Positions 40,855-51,183 of a DNA stretch of 64,000 nt are shown here, piece after piece. Origin of the DNA: Heligmosomoides polygyrus polygyrus (lineage: Eukaryota; Nematoda; Chromadorea; Rhabditida; Heligmosomidae); contig OX377206.1 in the NCBI GenBank assembly GCA_947396885.1, positions 44,685,631-44,749,630 on the forward strand, in the 5' to 3' direction. The stretch's first letter is position 1. Every line of letters begins with the position of its first letter. The notes beneath the pieces are model-generated. The model saw nothing but the letters and a program-made list of their open reading frames with translations, searched no databases and had not been told where the DNA came from. The position numbers and the translations under genes are program-made.

Positions 40855-43800
40855 TCATGCTGGTGATCCTTCCTCACCCCGCGTCAGTCGTCGACCTCGC
40901 CGGCACCAAACGCTGGACATGCGGACCACGCCAGTCATTCCGGCTTCGAGTATGGCTGGCCACGCTAGGAACGTAGCCCAACCTAGCTGATCCTTCCACA
41001 CCCCGCGCCAGTCGTCGGCTTCGCCGGCACCTGACGCTGGACGTGCGAGGCACTTTAGGCGTTCCGGCTTCGGGAATGCTGGCCACGCTAGGAACGTAGC
41101 CCAGCCTAGCTGGTGATCCTTCCTCAACCATTGTCTCGAGCTACGCCAGGCATTCCGGCCTCGGGTATGGCTGGCCACGCTAGGAACGTAGCCTAGTCAT
41201 GCTGGTGATCCTTCCTCACCCCGCGTCAGTCGTCGACCTCGCCGGCACTTGACGCTGGACGTGCGAGCCACTTTAGGCATTCCGGCTTCGGGAATGGCTG
41301 GCCACGCTAGGAACGTAGCCCAGCCTAGCTGGTGATCCTTCCTCACCCCGCGTCAGTTGTCGACCTCGCCGGCGCAAAACGCTGGACCTACGGACCACGT
41401 CAGTCATTCCGGCTTCGAGTATGCCTGGCCACGCTGGGAACGTAGCGCTGATGATCCTGATGATCCTTCCTCAACAAGTGTCGCGGGCCACGTCAGGCTT
41501 TCCGGCTTCGGGAATGGCTGGCCACGCTAGGAACGTAGCGCAACCCAGCTGGTGATCCTTCCTCAACCATTGTCCCGGGCTACGCCAGGCATTCCGGCCT
41601 CGGGTATGGCTCGCCACGCTAGGAACGTAGCGTAGTCATGCTGGTGATCCTTCCTCACCCCGCGTCAGTCGTCGACCTCGCCGGCACCAAACGCTGGACA
41701 TGCGGACCACGCCAGTCATTCCGGTTTCGAGTATGGCTGGCCACGCTAGGAACCTAGCCCAACCTAGCTGGTGATCCTTCCTCACCCCGCGTCAGTCGTC
41801 GACCTCGCCGGCACCTGACGCTGGACGTGCGAGCCACTTTAGGCATTCCGGCTTCGGGAATGGCTGGCCACGCTAGGAACGTAGCCCAGCCTAGCTGGTG
41901 ATCCTTCCTCACCTCGCGTCAGTTGTCGACCTCGCCGGCACAAAACGCTGGACCTACGGACCACGTCAGTCATTCCGGCTTCGAGTATGCCTGGCCACGC
42001 TGGGAACGTAGCGCTGATGATCCTGATGATCCTTCCTCAACAAGTGTCGCGGGCCACGTCAGGCTTTCCGGCTTCGGGAATGGCTGGCCACGCTAGGAAC
42101 GTAGCGCAACCCAGCTGGTGATCCTTCCTCAACCATTGTCTCGGGCTACGCCAAGCATTCCGGCCTCGGGTATGGCTCGCCACGCTAGGAACGTAGCCTA
42201 GTCATGCTGGTGATCCTTCCTCACCCCGCGTCAGTCGTCGACCTCGCCGGCACCAAACGCTGGACATGCGGACCACGCCAGTCATTCCGGTTTCGAGTAT
42301 GGCTGGCCACGCTAGGAACGTAGCCCAACCTAGCTGATGATCCTTCCTCACCCCGCGTCAGTCGTCAACCTCGCCGGCACCTAACGCTGGACGTGCGAGC
42401 CACTTCAGGCATTCCGGCTTCGGGAATGGCTGGCCACGCTAGGAGCGTAGCGCAACCCAGCTGGTGATCCTTCACACCCCGCGTCAGTGGTCGACCTCGC
42501 CGGCACCAAACACTGGACATGCGGACCACGCCAGTCATTCCGGCCTCGGGTATGGCTCGCCACGCTAGGAACGTAGCCTAGTCATGCTGGTGATCCTTCC
42601 TCACCCCGCGTCAGTCGTCGACCTCGCCGGCACCAAACGCTGGACATGCGGACCACGCCAGACATTCCGGTTTCGAGTATGGCTGGCCACGCTAGGAACG
42701 TAGCCCAACCTAGCTGATGATCCTTCCTCACCCCGCGTCAGTCGTCAACCTCGCCGGCACCTAACGCTGGACGTGCGAGCCACTTCAGGCATTCCGGCTT
42801 CGGGAATGGCTGGCCACGCTAGGAAGGTAGCGCAACCCAGCTGGTGATCCTTCCTCACCCCGCGTCAGTCGTCGACCTCGCCGGCACCAAACGCTGGACA
42901 TGCGGACCACGCCAGTCATTCCGGCCTCGGGTATGGCTCGCCACGCTAGGAACGTAGCCTAGTCATGCTGGTGATCCTTCCTCACCCCGCGTCAGTCGTC
43001 AACCTCGCCGGCACCAAACGCTGGACATGCGGACCACGCCAGTCATTCCGGCTTCGAGTATGGCTGGCCACGCTAGGAATGTAGCCCAACCTAGCTGGTG
43101 ATCCTTCCTCACCCCGCGTCAGTCGTCGACCCCGCCGGAACCTGACGCTGGACGTGCGAGCCACTTTAGGCATTCCGGCTTCGGGAATGGCTGGCCACGC
43201 TAGGAACGTAGCCCAACCTAGCTGGTGATCCTTCCTCACCCCGCGTCAGTCGTCGACCTCGCCGGCACCTGACGCTGGACATGCGGACCACGCCAGTCAT
43301 TCCGGCTTCGAGTGTGGCTGGCCACGCTAGGAACGCAGCCCAACCTAGCTGATGATCCTTCCTCAACAAGTGTCGCGGGCCACGTCAGGCTTTCCGGCTT
43401 CGGGTATGGCTGGAAACGCTAGGAACGTAGCCCAGCCTAGCTGGTGATCCTTCCTCACCCCGCGTCAGTCGTCGACCTCGCCGGCACCTGACGCTGGACA
43501 TGCGGACCACGCCAGTCATTCCGGCTTCGAGTATGGCTGGCCACGCTAGGAACGTAGCCCAACCTAGCTGATGATCCTTCCTCAACAAGTGTCGCGGGCC
43601 ACGTCAGGCTTTCCGGCTTCGGGTATGGCTGGCCACGCTAGGAACGTAGCCCAACCTAGCTGATCCTTCCACACCCCGCGCCAGTCGTCGGCTTCGCCGG
43701 CACCAAACGCTGGACATGCGGACCACGCCAGTCATTCCGGCTTCGGGAATGGCTGGCCACGCTAGGAACGTAGCGCAACCCAGCTGGTGATCCTTCCTCA

Positions 43801-46526
43801 CCCCGCGTCAGTCGTCGACCTCGCCGGCACCAAACGCTGGACGTGCGAACCACTTTAGGCATTCCGGCTTCGGGAATGGCTGGCCACGCTAGGAACGTAG
43901 CCCAGTCATGCTGGTGATCCTTCCTCACCCCGCGTCAGTCGTCGACCTCGCCGGCACCAAACACTGCACATGCGGACCACGCCAGTCATTCCGGCTTCGG
44001 GTATGGCTCGCCACGCTAGGAACGTAGCCTAGTCATGCTGGTGATCCTTCCTCACCCCGCGTCAGTCGTCGACCTCGCCGGCACCAAACGCTGGACATGC
44101 GGACCACGCCAGTCATTCCGGTTTCGAGTATGGCTGGCCACGCTAGGAACGTAGCCCAACCTAGCTGATGATCCTTCCTCACCCCGCGTCAGTCGTCGAC
44201 CTCGCCGGCACCAAACGCTGGACATGCGGACCACGCCAGTCATTCCGGTTTCGAGTATGGCTGGCCACGCTAGGAACGTAGCCCAACCTAGCTGATGATC
44301 CTTCCTCACCCCGCGTCAGTCGTCAACCTCGCCGGCACCTAACGCTGGACGTGCGAGCCACTTCAGGCATTCCGGCTTCGGGAATGGCTGGCCACGCTAG
44401 GAAGGTAGCGCAACCCAGCTGGTGATCCTTCCTCACCCCGCGTCAGTCGTCGACCTCGCCGGCACCAAACGCTGGACATGCGGACCACGCCAGTCATTCC
44501 GGCCTCGGGTATGGCTCGCCACGCTAGGAACGTAGCCTAGTCATGCTGGTGATCCTTCCTCACCCCGCGTCAGTCGTCAACCTCGCCGGCACCAAACGCT
44601 GGACATGCGGACCACGCCAGTCATTCCGGCTTCGAGTATGGCTGGCCACGCTAGGAATGTAGCCCAACCTAGCTGGTGATCCTTCCTCACCCCGCGTCAG
44701 TCGTCGACCCCGCCGGAACCTGACGCTGGACGTGCGAGCCACTTTAGGCATTCCGGCTTCGGGAATGGCTGGCCACGCTAGGAACGTAGCCCAACCTAGC
44801 TGGTGATCCTTCCTCACCCCGCGTCAGTCGTCGACCTCGCCGGCACCTGACGCTGGACATGCGGACCACGCCAGTCATTCCGGCTTCGAGTGTGGCTGGC
44901 CACGCTAGGAACGCAGCCCAACCTAGCTGATGATCCTTCCTCAACAAGTGTCGCGGGCCACGTCAGGCTTTCCGGCTTCGGGTATGGCTGGAAACGCTAG
45001 GAACGTAGCCCAGCCTAGCTGGTGATCCTTCCTCACCCCGCGTCAGTCGTCGACCTCGCCGGCACCTGACGCTGGACGTGCGAGCCACTTTAGGCATTCC
45101 GGCTTCGGGAATGGCTGGCCACGCTAGGAACGTAGCCCAACCTAGCTGGTGATCCTTCCTCACCCCGCGTCAGTCGTCGACCTCGCCGGCACCTGACGCT
45201 GGACATGCGGACCACGCCAGTCATTCCGGCTTCGAGTATGGCTGGCCACGCTAGGAACGTAGCCCAACCTAGCTGATGATCCTTCCTCAACAAGTGTCGC
45301 GGGCCACGTCAGGCTTTCCGGCTTCGGGTATGGCTGGCCACGCTAGGAACGTAGCCCAACCTAGCTGATCCTTCCACACCCCGCGCCAGTCGTCGGCTTC
45401 GCCGGCACCAAACGCTGGACATGCGGACCACGCCAGTCATTCCGGCTTCGGGAATGGCTGGCCACGTTAGGAACGTAGCGCAACCCAGCTGGTGATCCTT
45501 CCTCACCCCGCGTCAGTCGTCGACCTCGCCGGCACCAAACGCTGGACGTGCGAACCACTTTAGGCATTCCGGCTTCGGGAATGGCTGGCCACGCTAGGAA
45601 CGTAGCCCAGTCATGCTGGTGATCCTTCCTCACCCCGCGTCAGTCGTCGACCTCGCCGGCACCAAACGCTGGACATGCGGACCACGCCAGTCATTCCGGC
45701 TTCGAGTATGGCTGGCCACGCTAGGAACGTAGCCCAACCTAGCTGATCCTTCCACACCCCGCGCCAGTCGTCGGCTTCGCCGGCACCTGACGCTGGACGT
45801 GCGAGGCACTTTAGGCGTTCCGGCTTCGGGAATGCTGGCCACGCTAGGAACGTAGCCCAGCCTAGCTGGTGATCCTTCCTCAACCATTGTCTCGAGCTAC
45901 GCCAGGCATTCCGGCCTCGGGTATGGCTGGCCACGCTAGGAACGTAGCCTAGTCATGCTGGTGATCCTTCCTCACCCCGCGTCAGTCGTCGACCTCGCCG
46001 GCACTTGACGCTGGACGTGCGAGCCACTTTAGGCATTCCGGCTTCGGGAATGGCTGGCCACGCTAGGAACGTAGCCCAGCCTAGCTGGTGATCCTTCCTC
46101 ACCCCGCGTCAGTTGTCGACCTCGCCGGCACAAAACGCTGGACCTACGGACCACGTCAGTCATTCCGGCTTCGAGTATGCCTGGCCACGCTGGGAACGTA
46201 GCGCTGATGATCCTGATGATCCTTCCTCAACAAGTGTCGCGGGCCACGTCAGGCTTTCCGGCTTCGGGAATGGCTGGCCACGCTAGGAACGTAGCGCAAC
46301 CCAGCTGGTGATCCTTCCTCAACCATTGTCCCGGGCTACGCCAGGCATTCCGGCCTCGGGTATGGCTCGCCACGCTAGGAACGTAGCGTAGTCATGCTGG
46401 TGATCCTTCCTCACCCCGCGTCAGTCGTCGACCTCGCCGGCACCAAACGCTGGACATGCGGACCACGCCAGTCATTCCGGTTTCGAGTATGGCTGGCCAC
46501 GCTAGGAACCTAGCCCAACCTAGCTG
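40855..46526. repeat. 4,756-bp spaced repeat near the right end of the array
   Basis: Landmarks at 40855 and 40874 and the gtcccgggc variant at 41,572 recur at 45611, 45630 and 46,328, a spacing of 4,756 bp. Within this stretch a 1,578-bp spacing links 42982/44560 and 43166/44744, widening to 1,705 (plus one 127-bp unit) at 43604/45309. A further gtcccgggc unit lies near 46,858, just before the gap. Confidence 0.75.
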
Positions 46527-47010
46527 GTGATCCTTCCTCAACCAGTGTCTCGGGCTACGCCAGGCATTCCGGCTTCGGGAATGGCTGGCCACGCTAGGAA
46601 CGTAGCCCAGCCTAGCTGGTGATCCTTCCTCACCCCGCGTCAGTCATCGACCTCGCCGGCACCTGACGCTGGACGTGCGGACCACGCCAGTCATTCCGGC
46701 TTCGAGTATGCCTGGCCACGCTGGGAACGTAGCGCTGATGATCCTGATGATCCTTCCTCAACAAGTGTCGCGGGCCACGTCAGGCTTTCCGGCTTCGGGA
46801 ATGGCTGGCCACGCTAGGAACGTAGCGCAACCCAGCTGGTGATCCTTCCTCAACCATTGTCCCGGGCTACGCCAGGCATTCCGGCCTCGGGTATGGCTCG
46901 CCACGCTAGGAACGTAGCGTAGTCATGCTGGTGATCCTTCCTCACCCCGCGTCAGTCGTCGACCTCGCCGGCACCAAACGCTGGACATGCGGACCACGCC
47001 AGTCATTCCG

Positions 47011-47210
47011 NNNNNNNNNNNNNNNNNNNNNNNNNNNNNNNNNNNNNNNNNNNNNNNNNNNNNNNNNNNNNNNNNNNNNNNNNNNNNNNNNNNNNNNNNN
47101 NNNNNNNNNNNNNNNNNNNNNNNNNNNNNNNNNNNNNNNNNNNNNNNNNNNNNNNNNNNNNNNNNNNNNNNNNNNNNNNNNNNNNNNNNNNNNNNNNNNN
47201 NNNNNNNNNN
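47011..47210. other. Assembly gap, exactly 200 N
   Basis: The run of N is exactly 200 bases, which suggests a placeholder of arbitrary length. Satellite sequence abuts it on the left (last bases agtcattccg) and an inverted-repeat arm abuts it on the right. Neither the end of the satellite nor the physical link between the two sides is shown by sequence. Confidence 0.99.
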
Positions 47211-47298
47211 CATATGATAACGGTTTCTGGTGGAACTCTTGTTTCGGAATCTCTTCCTGTTTCGGAGGGTACGTCTTCAATTGGATTTTGTCTATGGA
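47211..47298. repeat. Left arm of an inverted repeat flanking the GAT tract
   Basis: These 88 bases, from catatgataacgg to tctatgga, are the reverse complement of 47,933-48,020 with one mismatch that I can see (aatctcttcc against aatttcttcc). The arm starts at the gap edge, so it may continue inside it. In the plus direction it reads as the same peptide segment that the right arm encodes on the minus strand (MITVSGGTLVSE...), so it is an inverted fragment of the relic described at 47,934-48,263. Confidence 0.93.
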
Positions 47299-47478
47299 GC
47301 CGATGTCATTAGATCATGTATGGAAGAAAAGAATCTCCCGACCGGTGATTTCAGTTTTCTCCCTGATTTAACCGATCGAGGTGGGAGACGCACGACTATA
47401 CATATTTGCCGGCGGATGGGCCTCACAACGGTTGGGAAGCTCCAATAGGGAGGTCAACATTGATGGATACGGATAATA
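47299..47478. other. Unassigned spacer between inverted arm and microsatellite
   Basis: About 180 bp of ordinary complexity with no recognisable motif. Read on the plus strand, the frame coming out of the left arm meets a TAG stop a few codons after the arm ends. The segment has no counterpart on the other side of the GAT tract, so the structure is not a simple perfect palindrome. Confidence 0.5.
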
Positions 47479-47933
<455 letters not shown>

Positions 47934-48263
47934 CCATAGACAAAATCCAATTGAAGACGTACCCTCCGAAACAGGAAGAAATTCCGAAACAAGAGTTCCA
48001 CCAGAAACCGTTATCATATGTCCACTGCTTGCTCGCTTTTCCACGTCTATCAGTTCATCTTGTGGATCCCAATCCTCTTCTTGTTCTTCCACTACTCCCA
48101 GCTGTTCGTCTTCGTCAACTTCACATTAACGTGCCTTGCAGTTCTTGAGTATGTTGCCCATTCGTTCGGCCAGCTTGATTTCTTCCCTCGAAGGCTCCTT
48201 GTCTAAAAGTGAGGTGGGAAACACTTCGGCGTGAGCAGGTGGACCACAACTCGAGCGCGACAT
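47934..48263 (-). pseudogene. Coding-like relic of unknown family, stopped by one in-frame TAA
   Basis: I do not recognise this protein. On the minus strand an ATG at 48,263-48,261 opens 45 codons (MSRSSCGPPAHAEVFP at the start, then a charged stretch around REEIKLAERMGNILKNC) to a TAA at 48,128-48,126. The same frame then stays open for about 64 more codons to the GAT tract, through an acidic segment rich in E, D and Q (VEEQEEDWDPQDELIDVEK) and a Gly/Ser/Val segment (MITVSGGTLVSEFLP). Continuity on both sides of one stop suggests a former exon or transposon reading frame, not chance. The last 88 bases are the right arm of the inverted repeat. A second fragment, inverted, touches the gap. It could equally be part of an unlisted repeat family. 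The TAA could be a real mutation or a base-call error. Confidence 0.45.
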
Positions 48264-48690
48264 TGCAGTTACGTTTTAGAAAACCTTCAGTAGAGCTCTG
48301 ATTTCCGGGTGACAGACAAATGTGAGGGATAGAGTGTATCGACCGTTTAGGTCAATTTGCGGAATCCACACTTCGTTTCACGTTTTAACCACCTGTGATG
48401 TCACATCCTGGCCTCTTTTGAGAATCCGAGCAGGGTGGTTTTTCCCGAGGTCATTGATCCATATAGGTAAGCAGACTGCGAGGGGCCTGTAGCTTTTATA
48501 CGCTGCCTGCATTGTGACCAGTGCTGCTTCATGCACTTTGTACCCGTGCATCACTGATGTTGAACATTTATATATCATCACGCTGAAAACCTCAGCATGC
48601 AGCTGGAAAATCGGGCAAAAAAAAACTAAAAACGGTATAGAAGTAAGAATCCTCCAAATCTCAATCAATCAGATGAAATGCAAAAATACA
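48264..48690. other. Unassigned intergenic sequence
   Basis: No repeat, RNA or coding signature was recognised here. Base composition returns to ordinary moderately AT-rich. Open frames on both strands (for example minus 48,668-48,378) lack motifs or plausible splice signals. Confidence 0.5.
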
Positions 48691-49011
48691 GCAGCACAGG
48701 AGAATCGAACCTCCGACCTCCCCCGCATGAAGTATGTAACGTCTTGTACGCGAGACTCCGAACTGGTGAGGCGCCGACTCCATTGTAACTTCAAGGACCC
48801 GCTACTTCTTGAGTTTAACGAATTGGCAAAAAAGAAACACAAGAAAGAATTGAGGGGTAAGAGTTCCTCCTATATGACTCGCTTCCAGAGATACACTTCA
48901 GACCCTTCCCTTGTGAGACTCTGGTCGATTCTGCGCCGACGACATTGGAAGGATTTCACAAAAATGACCATATCTCGGTTCGTTTTTCGAAATTCAAAAT
49001 TCAATGGTTAA
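48514..49011 (+). other. Unrecognised 165-codon open frame, probably not a gene
   Basis: The frame from ATG at 48,514 is the longest in this stretch and rich in Lys and Arg. It runs through the tRNA-like segment (as NTAAQENRTSDLP), which a real protein exon would not be expected to contain. No domain is recognisable and no convincing splice signals flank it. I treat it as chance or as part of a repeat. Confidence 0.25.
48692..48790 (-). other. Degenerate tRNA-like sequence
   Basis: On the minus strand the segment ends in an RNA polymerase III B-box-like string (aggttcgattctcc; consensus GGTTCGANNCC). About 60-70 bases upstream is a weak A-box-like cctcaccagttcgg. A short hairpin (gtct/agac around a gcgtac loop) lies where an anticodon arm would be. 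The T-stem pairs badly, so a working tRNA is unlikely. It may be the head of a tRNA-derived SINE or a tRNA pseudogene. No tail repeat was found to prove a SINE. Confidence 0.35.
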
Positions 49012-49450
49012 AAAATAGAGAAAAACCGCACTTCAATGGCTATGAAATCAGTTTTCAAAAAGTTTTAGTTTTTGTAGCAGGATTTCAATTGTATAAGTGG
49101 TCTGCTTCAGGAAGGAAATAATAAATGCTTCTTGAAAAACGAAAATTTTGAATACGATCTCCTAATCATATCGAAGATCGGTGGGAAGAAGCTTGGTTTT
49201 TTACTATATAATAATCATGACTTAAAATTTCACTCTCTGATGTTTTTTCTTTAAGGAGGTAGAAGAAATGTTCCGCGAAAGTTCCATTCTTCAGAGGCGA
49301 TCGATGATATCGGAGAACGCATTGGCCGCACGGAAACTGCCACTTTTCGGAGATTTTTTGGAGTCTCTGAAAAATTCACGAAGCTTTAAAAATTATAAGA
49401 AGTGTGGATTCTAGCTTTAAAAGTTAGGGTGTAAAAATAGCAGATTCCAG
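49012..49450. other. Unassigned AT-rich sequence
   Basis: Non-coding in appearance, with several A/T-rich runs such as the stretch around 49,055-49,080. No repeat family, RNA or promoter was recognised. Confidence 0.5.
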
Positions 49451-49600
49451 GAACTGGTGAGCTTCAAAAATGTCCAGTCCAATCCAAATGAAGGTCGCCG
49501 CCAGAAGTCGCCGACAAGAGGACGCCAGAATAGTCGAAACCTGCACCGCAAGAGCGTCAGAGACTCGCCGCGTCGGACCCGCCGTTCGTCTTCTGTATGA
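49451..49600 (+). CDS. Candidate Arg/Ser-rich terminal exon (speculative)
   Basis: After an acceptor-like gattccag ending at 49,450, a frame of 49 codons runs to TGA at 49,598-49,600. Its first third is mixed (ELVSFKNVQSNPNEG). The rest is strongly basic and serine-rich (RRQKSPTRGRQNS ... SPRRTRRSSSV), similar in flavour to SR or nuclear-protein tails. A canonical AATAAA lies at 49,928-49,933, about 330 bases after the stop, giving a plausible 3' end. The upstream polypyrimidine tract is poor for a nematode acceptor, the frame also reads through it to about 49,407, and no upstream exon was identified. It could be chance. Confidence 0.22.
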   Translation, partial: ELVSFKNVQSNPNEGRRQKSPTRGRQNSRNLHRKSVRDSPRRTRRSSSV

Positions 49601-49927
49601 AGCCGATCGCGCGCACGTCACCGTCATTCAATCAAGCCATCGATAAGTCGTCAGGGAGTACAAAGAATACATCTCTATTTATCACAGACGTTTCAGTAGC
49701 TTCTACCCTGTAGAAGATCTAAAGAAAAATGCCTTTATTGTTGTAGAGTGTAATTGTTGTAGTCTTCGTGATTTCCTTAGTTATCGTGTACCATATCTCA
49801 AGAATGATAGTACGTTACAGGATAAAAGGGATCGGATCCAAATGTTGTAACACCTTTAGCTATCTCCTTCTAATTCATCCTCTCTTTCTCCTATTCTAAT
49901 TTTGCATTGTTATAATTAATTATTGAA

Positions 49928-49933
49928 AATAAA
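49928..49933 (+). promoter_or_regulatory. AATAAA polyadenylation signal
   Basis: Perfect hexamer within tgaaaataaaagttc, downstream of the candidate exon ending at 49,600. It sits about 30 bases before the start of the LINE fragment. Hexamers are common in AT-rich DNA, so the assignment depends on whether that exon is real. Confidence 0.25.
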
Positions 49934-49960
49934 AGTTCAGTTACCCACGTTTGAGGTACC

Positions 49961-50260
49961 GCGTGGCAAACCGTACATGCTCTGCGAGATGATGATGCCA
50001 GAGCGCTAAAATCAACGATCTAGAGAACCATCGTCCGGCCGGTAGCGATGTACGGTGCTAAGTGCTGGCCTGCAACGAAGGGAACGGAAATCCGCCGCAG
50101 CGTTGTGGAGACGAGAAAGCTGCGCTGTAGGGCTGGAGTCACGCGCCTGGTCTGCATCCGATACTATGTCATTCGTCATTTAGTGTCGCGCCGATAGCTG
50201 ACAAGATTTGCGAAGCTCGCTCTCAATGGTGCGGCCACATGGGACCGAGCGAGACCCTTC
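49961..50260 (+). pseudogene. RTE-type LINE, C-terminal fragment (frameshifted)
   Basis: Translated on the plus strand, this fragment matches part of the region after the RT catalytic core of the RTE LINE at 62.8-64 kb. Shared landmarks in order are an ALKSTI*RTIVRPVAMYGAKCW stretch (RAVVRPVAMYGAECW in the other copy), then AGVTRLVCIRYYVIR (AGVTRMDRIRNDVIR), then after a one-base frame change SVAPIADKICEAR and QWCGHM (GVAPIADKRREAR, RWYGHV). Only about 95 codons survive. There is a TAG stop near the start and a frameshift near 50,180. No endonuclease or YADD core is present. It is a dead 5'-truncated piece in the opposite orientation to the larger copy. Confidence 0.85.
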
Positions 50261-50277
50261 AGGCGGTTTCAAGTCGC

Positions 50278-50717
50278 CTAACAATTTAGTCCCAGTCTAC
50301 CGAATGCAAAGACGGCAATAACATGCAAGCTTTTGGCCGGTCCAATACAGATACAGTCCGCGCCGACGCGAACACATACACGCACTCTGTGTTTGAACAT
50401 GCACATAGTGCGTGGATGTGCTCCCGCACAAGGCACGAGTAGACCCGACACAACAGAGTCCATCCACTGCATCCCACTCTCTGGGCAGTACACGGTTGCA
50501 TTTGGTTCGCGTTCCATTTCCCTATCCACCATCCGACAAGCGGTCCGCGATCTGTCTTAACAAAAGACACATAGTTGCTGTGTATTCGGCTTCTTTTTGA
50601 TTTTTTTTCGACAGTCCGTTGCTGTTTCGAAATTCTGTGCTTTTCCTCTATTGTGTTCGATAGATGACGCTGAAAGTCAATTGCTTGCTTAAAGTGAACT
50701 ATTACTAACAGATTCAT
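50278..50717 (-). other. Unrecognised overlapping open frames
   Basis: Two minus-strand frames (143 codons from 50,717; 84 codons from 50,532) overlap plus-strand frames in a locally GC-richer stretch. Neither has a recognisable domain, a signal peptide or clear splice sites. The Cys/Val/Arg-rich part (CMFKHRVRVCVRV) comes from an alternating tg/cg-rich run near 50,370-50,400. I see no evidence for a real gene. Confidence 0.25.
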
Positions 50718-50743
50718 AAGCGCCTTCGTTTCGCTACCGAGTT

Positions 50744-50772
50744 AAAACAAAACAAAACAAAACAAAACAAAA
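50744..50772. repeat. (AAAAC)n short tandem repeat
   Basis: About six copies of aaaac in a row, with no divergence visible. Confidence 0.95.
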
Positions 50773-51183
50773 GGTGAATCCATTTTGAACGTCTTACTGC
50801 TTACAATTTATTGAACTTCTTGCTACATTAAAAAAAGCAGAAATTCAAACTGCTAATAAATTACGTCAAATTGATAACTATGGTTATGATGATACCGTCC
50901 ACGTCAATATAGTCTGTAGTTTAAAATGTCAACACGTCCACCATCTTCGTACATCCATTTTTGCCGTTTGACAAAAAAAATGTCGTAGCAAAAGCAGACA
51001 AAGCAAAAACAAGCAATAATCATTTCCTAGAGCTCCTAGAAATAACACCAGCAAGAAGGTATGAACTGCTGTAAAAGATTGAGAGTTACTCAAAGCATTA
51101 AATCAACAAGCGCGCAGAAGTCTAGGACGCAGAAGCACTCGGAGATCATGAAACGTGTCACGGGAAAGGCCTTTTTATCAGTT
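50773..51183. other. Unassigned intergenic sequence
   Basis: AT-rich, with short A runs (50,969-50,983). Nothing recognisable as a gene, RNA or mobile element. Confidence 0.5.

Larger units (their letters stand above)
1..47010. repeat. Complex satellite array of 127-bp and 92-bp units
   Basis: The whole stretch is a head-to-tail tandem array. The long unit starts at ctcgccggcacc and recurs at 1, 128, 255, 382 and 509, an exact 127-bp period. The short unit is 92 bp: starts at 2474, 2566, 2658 and 2750 are exactly 92 apart, and another runs 743-834. Both share the core from cattccgg through the tggccacgctagg block to tgatccttcctc. They differ in the leader, which is 35 bp longer in the long unit. 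At about 120 bp on average this is roughly 380 units. It is clearly richer in G and C than the DNA right of the gap. No copy occurs after 47,210, and the left edge is the window edge, so total length is unknown. Recurrent minus-strand frames of 65-108 codons arise because few stops occur in the unit and 127 is not a multiple of 3. They are not genes. Confidence 0.97.

Noticed and set aside
1..47010. Dozens of minus-strand open frames (65-127 codons) with a repeated MRKDHQLGWATFLAW-like start, and plus-strand 65-codon frames, as a tandem gene family
   Set aside because: They are translations of the satellite core. The 127-bp period shifts the frame each unit, the same DNA is read in several frames, and starts and stops move with unit type. 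No independent coding evidence.
1..47010. CRISPR array
   Set aside because: The repeats are long head-to-tail units without unique spacers, and the window is eukaryotic with no cas genes.
1..47010. Centromeric satellite with a CENP-B-like box
   Set aside because: No match to the CENP-B box spacing was found in the unit, and strongylid nematode chromosomes are thought to be holocentric.
46923..47371. Open frames crossing the N gap
   Set aside because: The gap contributes unknown residues, and the two sides are unrelated sequence.
48692..48790. Functional tRNA gene
   Set aside because: The B-box is good, but T-stem and acceptor pairing fail, so it is listed only as tRNA-like.
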